DNA from: Dama dama
Taxonomy: Eukaryota > Chordata > Mammalia > Artiodactyla > Cervidae
Length of the DNA stretch: 64,000 nucleotides
NCBI RefSeq assembly: GCF_033118175.1
Contig: NC_083697.1
Coordinates: 20,248,001 to 20,312,000, forward strand
Direction: 5' to 3'
Below the pieces are notes generated by a model. The model ran no database searches. It worked only from the letters and a program-made list of their open reading frames with translations, and had not been told where the DNA came from. Position 1 is the first letter of the stretch. Each line of letters begins with the position of its first letter. The position numbers and the translations under genes are program-made. Below, piece by piece: positions 59,480-64,000 of this stretch.

Positions 59480-59610
59480 GGTAATACATAAGTTCAAGTT
59501 GAGGTTTCATTTGCATAACTTGATAAATTTACTAAGAAGAATTAAACTGTACTGTTAAAATGAGTAAATTTTATGGTATGTAAATTGTATCTCAATAAAG
59601 ATTTTAAAGG
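59480..59610 (+). mobile_element. Old L1 3' tail
   Basis: GAGTAAATTTTATGGTATGT and ATCTCAATAAAGATTTTAAA are a mammalian L1 3' terminus. Confidence 0.65.
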
Positions 59611-59800
59611 GCCTTCCTGGTGGCTCAGATGGTAAAGAATCTGCCTGCAATGCGGGAGACCTGCCCTCCATCCTTGGGTTGGGAAGATCCCCTGGAGGAG
59701 GGCATGGCAACCTACTCCAGTATTCTTGCCTGGAGAATCCCCATGGACAGAGGAACCTGGCGGGCTATAGTCCATGGGGTCACACAGAGTAAGGACCCTT
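59611..59800 (+). repeat. Bov-tA SINE
   Basis: GCCTTCCTGGTGGCTCAGAT to GGGGTCACACAGAGTAAGG. TTAAAGG occurs at both edges. Confidence 0.9.
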
Positions 59801-59858
59801 AGTTAAAGGAAAGCTTTTAACTCCCCTTAGTTGCAGCCCCTTTAACTAAAATGTTAAA

Positions 59859-60074
59859 GGGGCTTCCCCAGCGGCTCAGCAGTAAAGAATCACCGGCCAA
59901 GCAGGAGACACAGGTCCAATCCCCGGGTTGGGAAGATCCCCTGGAGGAGGGCATGGCAACACACTCCAGTATTCTTCCCAGGAAGAATTCTATGGACAGA
60001 GAAGCCTGTGGACTACAGTCCATACGGTCACAAAGAGTCAGACAGGACAGAAGTGACTGAACAGGCATACAAAG
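59859..60074 (+). repeat. Bov-tA SINE
   Basis: GGGCTTCCCCAGCGGCTCAG to GAAGTGACTGAACAGGC. ATGTTAAA at 59851-59858 and 60075-60082 flanks it. It lies about 60 bp from the previous SINE, in the same orientation. Confidence 0.92.
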
Positions 60075-61529
60075 ATGTTAAAACTATATTTAGCAAAGTT
60101 TCATTCATTACGTTTTTATTATCTCTATTTACAAAAGAGGCAATGAGACTCAAGGAAATTGCATCTCAAGGCAAGGAGACTCAAGGAAGTAACCTACTTG
60201 CTGTTAGAGATTTTTGTTTTACATGATAGAATTCATACCTTCAACTGTAATTTCTGTCTGCCTGTGCCTCACTGATTGAATTAGCTGATTGAATTCCTAC
60301 TGAATCTCCCTTCACCCACTCTATGAGTGAATCTATGCAGGGTACTTTCTTATCTATCTCCACTGTATCATGGTTACGCAGATCTATATATGTGTTAAAA
60401 TGATAAAGACCAAACTAAAGGTCAATTTTACTGTATGTTAGGTTAAAAAGTAAATATAAATAAAGCCAATTTATGCTATTTTCCAACAGAAGAAAGAAAG
60501 GAGAAAGGAAAAAAGAGGAGGAAAAGAGGGAGGGAGAGAGAAAGAAAGGAAGGAAGGGAAAGGGAAAATATCAGCAAGTTTTAAGGTTTAGCCTTTTGAA
60601 ACTGAGGTACCTAAATACCAGAAAAAGAGTCTGACCAAGTCATACCTCAAGGAATAGGTTTACACACACCCCCAAAAATTATATGATTTTTTTCTAACTT
60701 GTATCAGTAGGAACCAGGGGAATGTGTATGTAAATAAATTCTAAAATGATAAACTAAGAAGAGAAAAAGGAACATAGCTCCCCTGGGTCAAAATGATTAA
60801 CATGGGAACGTTTAACAGAGACTTTAGATTCATTGTGCTATCCATGAGGTGGGGTTGGGTACCACAATTTGGTCAGAAAGTGTAAAATACATAAGACACC
60901 TTGATAAGACACATATGTCACTGAGGATAAGAGATAAATTCCATGAGAGTTCAGAGATCTACTAACTCACTGATGTTTCTGGGAGTCTAGATGTCGGGGG
61001 GTGTGCTTAGGTATCTCCTCCAAACTAGAGGATAGTTAACCGCACCTTGTATCTCTAATTCCATGAAGAAAGAGGCACACACATTTCATGGGACTTTAGT
61101 ATAAGACAGGAAAAATAAAATTATATTTGTGTTGCTCCTTCCTACTTACTGAATAAACCATAAGGATTCTATATTTCAAGAGGGCCCAAAGCAAAGGAGT
61201 AGTCTTCAGTCAGTTCAGTTTAAAGAGTAAGCCGTTTTCACCAGCCGTTAGACCTTGTGACCGGGAAATCTAATGTGTGCAATATTTTGTAGCAGATCAC
61301 TGAGCTTACAGAATTCCCAAATAAAATAGTACAGCCCCTAGAATTGAGAGAAAAGTCACACCTCTTTGATAAATAACTATTTTCCTCAAGAAACAGCTGC
61401 TGTTTTTTTTTTTCCCCCTGCTGCGTCCTGATAAAGACTGAATATCTGGCCATGTAGAATGAACTGATAGTGAGACCTGTGCTCTCTCTTCCAAATTAGA
61501 TGCTATTTGATGGACCCCCTTATTAAATT
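60075..61529. other. Unique sequence with a purine tract
   Basis: Apart from the GA-rich tract and a T-run at about 61402, nothing recognised. Confidence 0.5.
60489..60567. repeat. GA-rich purine tract (GAAA/GGAA)n
   Basis: About 80 bp, almost all A and G, with AAGG and GAAA units. Confidence 0.85.
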
Positions 61530-61546
61530 GCTTCCCTGGTGGCCCA

Positions 61547-64000
61547 TCAGAACAAGACCCACTTTCCCCCCTCAGCCAGTCTCCCCCATCAGGAAGGTTC
61601 CATAAGCCTCTTATCCTTATTCATCAGAGGACAGACAGAATGAAAACCACAATCACAGAAAACTAACCAATCTGATCACATGGACCACAGCCTTGTCTAA
61701 CTCAGTGAAACTATGAGCCATGCCGTGTGGGGCCACCCAAGACGGACGGGTCATGGTGGCGAGTTCTGACAAAACGTGATCCACTATTGAAGGGAATGGC
61801 AAACCACCTCAGTATTCTTGCCTTGAGAACCCCACAAACAGTATGAAAAGGCAAAAAGATAGGACACCAACTCCTCAGGTTGGTAGGTGCCCAGTATGCT
61901 ACTGGAGAAGAGTGGAGAAATCATTCCGGAAAGAATGAAGAGACAGAGCCAAAGCAAAAACAACACCCAGTTGTTGATGTGACTGGTGATGGAAGTAAAG
62001 TCCTATGCTGTAAGGAGCAATATGGCACAGGAACCTGGAATGTTAGGTCCATGAATCAAGATAAACTGGAAGCGGTCAAACAGGAGATGGCAAGAGTGAA
62101 CATCGACATTTTAGGAATCAGCGAACTAAAATGGACTGGAATGGGGGAATTTAATTCAGATGATCATTATATCTACTACTGTAGGCAGGAATCCCTTAGA
62201 AGAAATGGAGTAGCCCTCATAGTCAACAAAAGAGTCCGAAATGCAGTACTTCGGTGCAGTCTTAAAAACGACAGAATGATCTCTGTTCGTTTCCAAGGCA
62301 AACCATTCAATATCACAGTAATCCAAGTCTATGCCCCAACCACTAATGCCGAAAAAGCTGAAGTTGAATGGTTCTATGGTGACCTACAACACCTTCTAGA
62401 ACTAAAACCAAAAAAAAGATGTCCTTTTCATCACAGGGGACTGGAATGCAAAAGTAGGAAGTCAAGAGATACCTAGGGTAACAGGCAAGTTTGACCTTGG
62501 AGTACAAAGTGAAACAGGGTAAAGGTTAACAGAGTTTTGCCAAGAGAACGCACTAGTCATAGTAAACACCCTCTTCCAACAACGCAAGAGATGACTCTAC
62601 ACATGGACATCACCAGATGGTCAACACTGAAATAAGATTGATAATATTCTTTGCAGCTGAAGTTGGAGAAGCTCTATACAGTCAGCAAAACAAGACCGGG
62701 AGCTGACTGTGGCTCAGACCATGAACTCCTTATTGCCAAATTCAGACTTAAATTGAAGAAAGTAGGGAAAACCACTAGACCATTCAGGTATGACCTAAAT
62801 CAAATCCCTTATACAGTGGAAGTGAGAAACAGATTTAAGGGACTAGATCTGATAGACAAGAATGCCTGATGAACTATGGATGGAGGTTCATGACATTGTA
62901 CAGGAGACAGGCAGCAAGACCATCCCCAAGAAAAAGAAATGAAAAAAAGCAAAATGGCTGTCTGAGGGGGCCTTACAAATAGCTGTGAAAAGAAGTGAGG
63001 CAAAAAGCAAAGGAGAAAAGGAAAGATATACCCATTTGAATGCAGAGTTCCAGAGAATAACAAGGAGAGAGAAGTAAGCCTTCCTCAGTGATCAATGCAA
63101 AGACATAGAGGAAAACAGTAGAATGGGAAAGACTAGAGATCTCTTCAAGAAAATTAGAGATATCAGGGGAACATTTCATGCAAAGATGGGCTCAATAAAG
63201 GACAGAAATTGTATGGAACTAACAGAAGCAGAAGATATTAAGAAAAGGTGGCAAGAATACATGGAAGAACTATACAAAAATGATCCTCATGATCCAGATA
63301 ACCACAATGTTGTGATCACTCACCTAGAGCCAGACATCCTGGAGTGCGTAGTCAAGTGGACCTTAGGAAGCATCACTACGAACAAAGCTAGTGGAGGTGA
63401 TGGAATTCCAGTTAAGCTATTTCAAATCCTAAAAGATGATGCTGTGAAAGTGCTGCACTCAATAGGCCAGCAAATTTGGAAGACTCAGCAGTGGCCACAG
63501 GACTGGAAAAGGTCAGTTTTCATTCCAATTCCAAAGAAATGCAATGTCAAAGAATGTTCAGACTACCACACAATTGTACTCATCTCACACGCTAGCAAAG
63601 TAATGCTCAAATTTCTCCAAGCCAGGCTTCAACAACAAATGAACCATGAACTTCTAGATGTTCAAGCTGTATTTAGAAAAGGCAGAGGAACCGGAGATCA
63701 AATTGCCAACATCTGTTGGATCATCAAAAAAGCAAGAGAGTTCCAGAAAAACATCTACTTCTGCTTTATTGACTATGCCAAAGCCTTTGACTGTGTGGAT
63801 CACAACAAACTGTGGGAAATTCTTCAAGAGATGGGCATACCAGACTGCCTTACCTGCCTCCAGATAAACTGTATGCAGGTCAAGAAGCAAGTTAGAACCA
63901 GACATGAACAACAGACTAGTTCCAAATTGGGAAAGGAGTATATCAAGGCTTATTTAACTTATATGCAGGGTACATCATGCATAATGCCAGGCTGGATGAA
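61547..64000 (+). pseudogene. BovB (RTE) LINE, 5' UTR, endonuclease and start of reverse transcriptase; runs off the window
   Basis: BovB encodes an AP-like endonuclease plus reverse transcriptase and mobilises itself and Bov-tA SINEs. About 330 bp of 5' UTR precedes an ORF readable from 61880. Endonuclease motifs are present in order: TWNVRSMN, SELKWTG, VYAPT, a GDWN block after a frameshift, then GSDHELL (about 62720). RT begins near 63360, with FIDYAKAFDCVDHNKL at 63765-63812. An A-run indel near 62410, an in-frame stop near 62520 and further stops between 62590 and 62870 show it is dead. The catalytic YADD region would lie to the right. It is the most complete 5' end of the family in the window. 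Confidence 0.92.

Noticed and set aside
61880..62869. Treating the 198- and 72-codon frames as separate genes
   Set aside because: They are adjacent frames of one decayed BovB ORF, split by a frameshift and stops.
1..64000. CRISPR arrays, bacterial operons, rRNA, tRNA or snRNA genes
   Set aside because: No regularly spaced repeats, operonic gene packing or structured-RNA signatures were found; the sequence is mammalian intronic DNA.

Overview
This window is mammalian intronic DNA from a ruminant, most likely a bovid. It carries lineage-specific retroposons: BovB (RTE-clade) LINE copies, Bov-tA SINEs (a tRNA-like head joined to a BovB-derived tail), a cetartiodactyl CHR-2-type tRNA SINE and an artiodactyl L1 3' end. 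Older mammalian repeats (L2, MIR, MER5-like, MaLR-like, L1M) are also present. There are no prokaryotic genes, CRISPR arrays, rRNA or tRNA genes.

The one protein-coding gene I can support is ALPK1 (alpha-kinase 1, the cytosolic sensor of bacterial ADP-heptose), read on the minus strand. Three coding exons are recognisable and join in frame with canonical splice sites. The start-codon exon is 34833-35012 (coding 34833-34953), the next is 31012-31166 and the third is 4315-4513. Together they encode residues 1-158 plus the first base of codon 159. This part of the ligand-binding N-terminal domain includes Phe61, Gln67, Arg116, Arg150 and Arg153, residues I recall as lining the ADP-heptose pocket; all are intact. 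The rest of the gene, including the kinase domain, lies left of the window. The promoter and non-coding 5' exons are either right of the window or unrecognised between 35013 and 64000.

Layout: 1-4140 is intron with an L2 piece, a Bov-tA and a BovB tail. 4141-4571 is a strong CpG island centred on the third coding exon. 4572-31011 is a 26.5-kb intron with a layered repeat nest at 13.3-17.2 kb (L2, MER5-like, an older LTR-like repeat, L1, CHR-2 SINE, partial ERV LTR, BovB), a solo ERV LTR inside an L1M 3' UTR at 8.2-9.3 kb, and several BovB tails. 31167-34832 is a short intron with no recognised repeats. 35013-64000 lies upstream of the ATG exon: an ancient L1M (40.7-45.3 kb) split by a BovB, more SINEs, a repeat-poor 6-kb block (52.4-58.6 kb), a long hairpin at 58.9 kb, and at the right edge the 5' two-thirds of a BovB LINE with endonuclease and the start of the reverse transcriptase.

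I found no previously undescribed protein system. The most interesting signals are structural: an internal coding exon inside a CpG island with an apparently raised substitution load, two poly(A)-only retroinsertions with perfect target-site duplications, a 73-bp-arm inverted repeat, a 94-bp gap-free intronic duplication, filler DNA at a BovB 5' junction, and a repeat mosaic at 16.5-16.9 kb.
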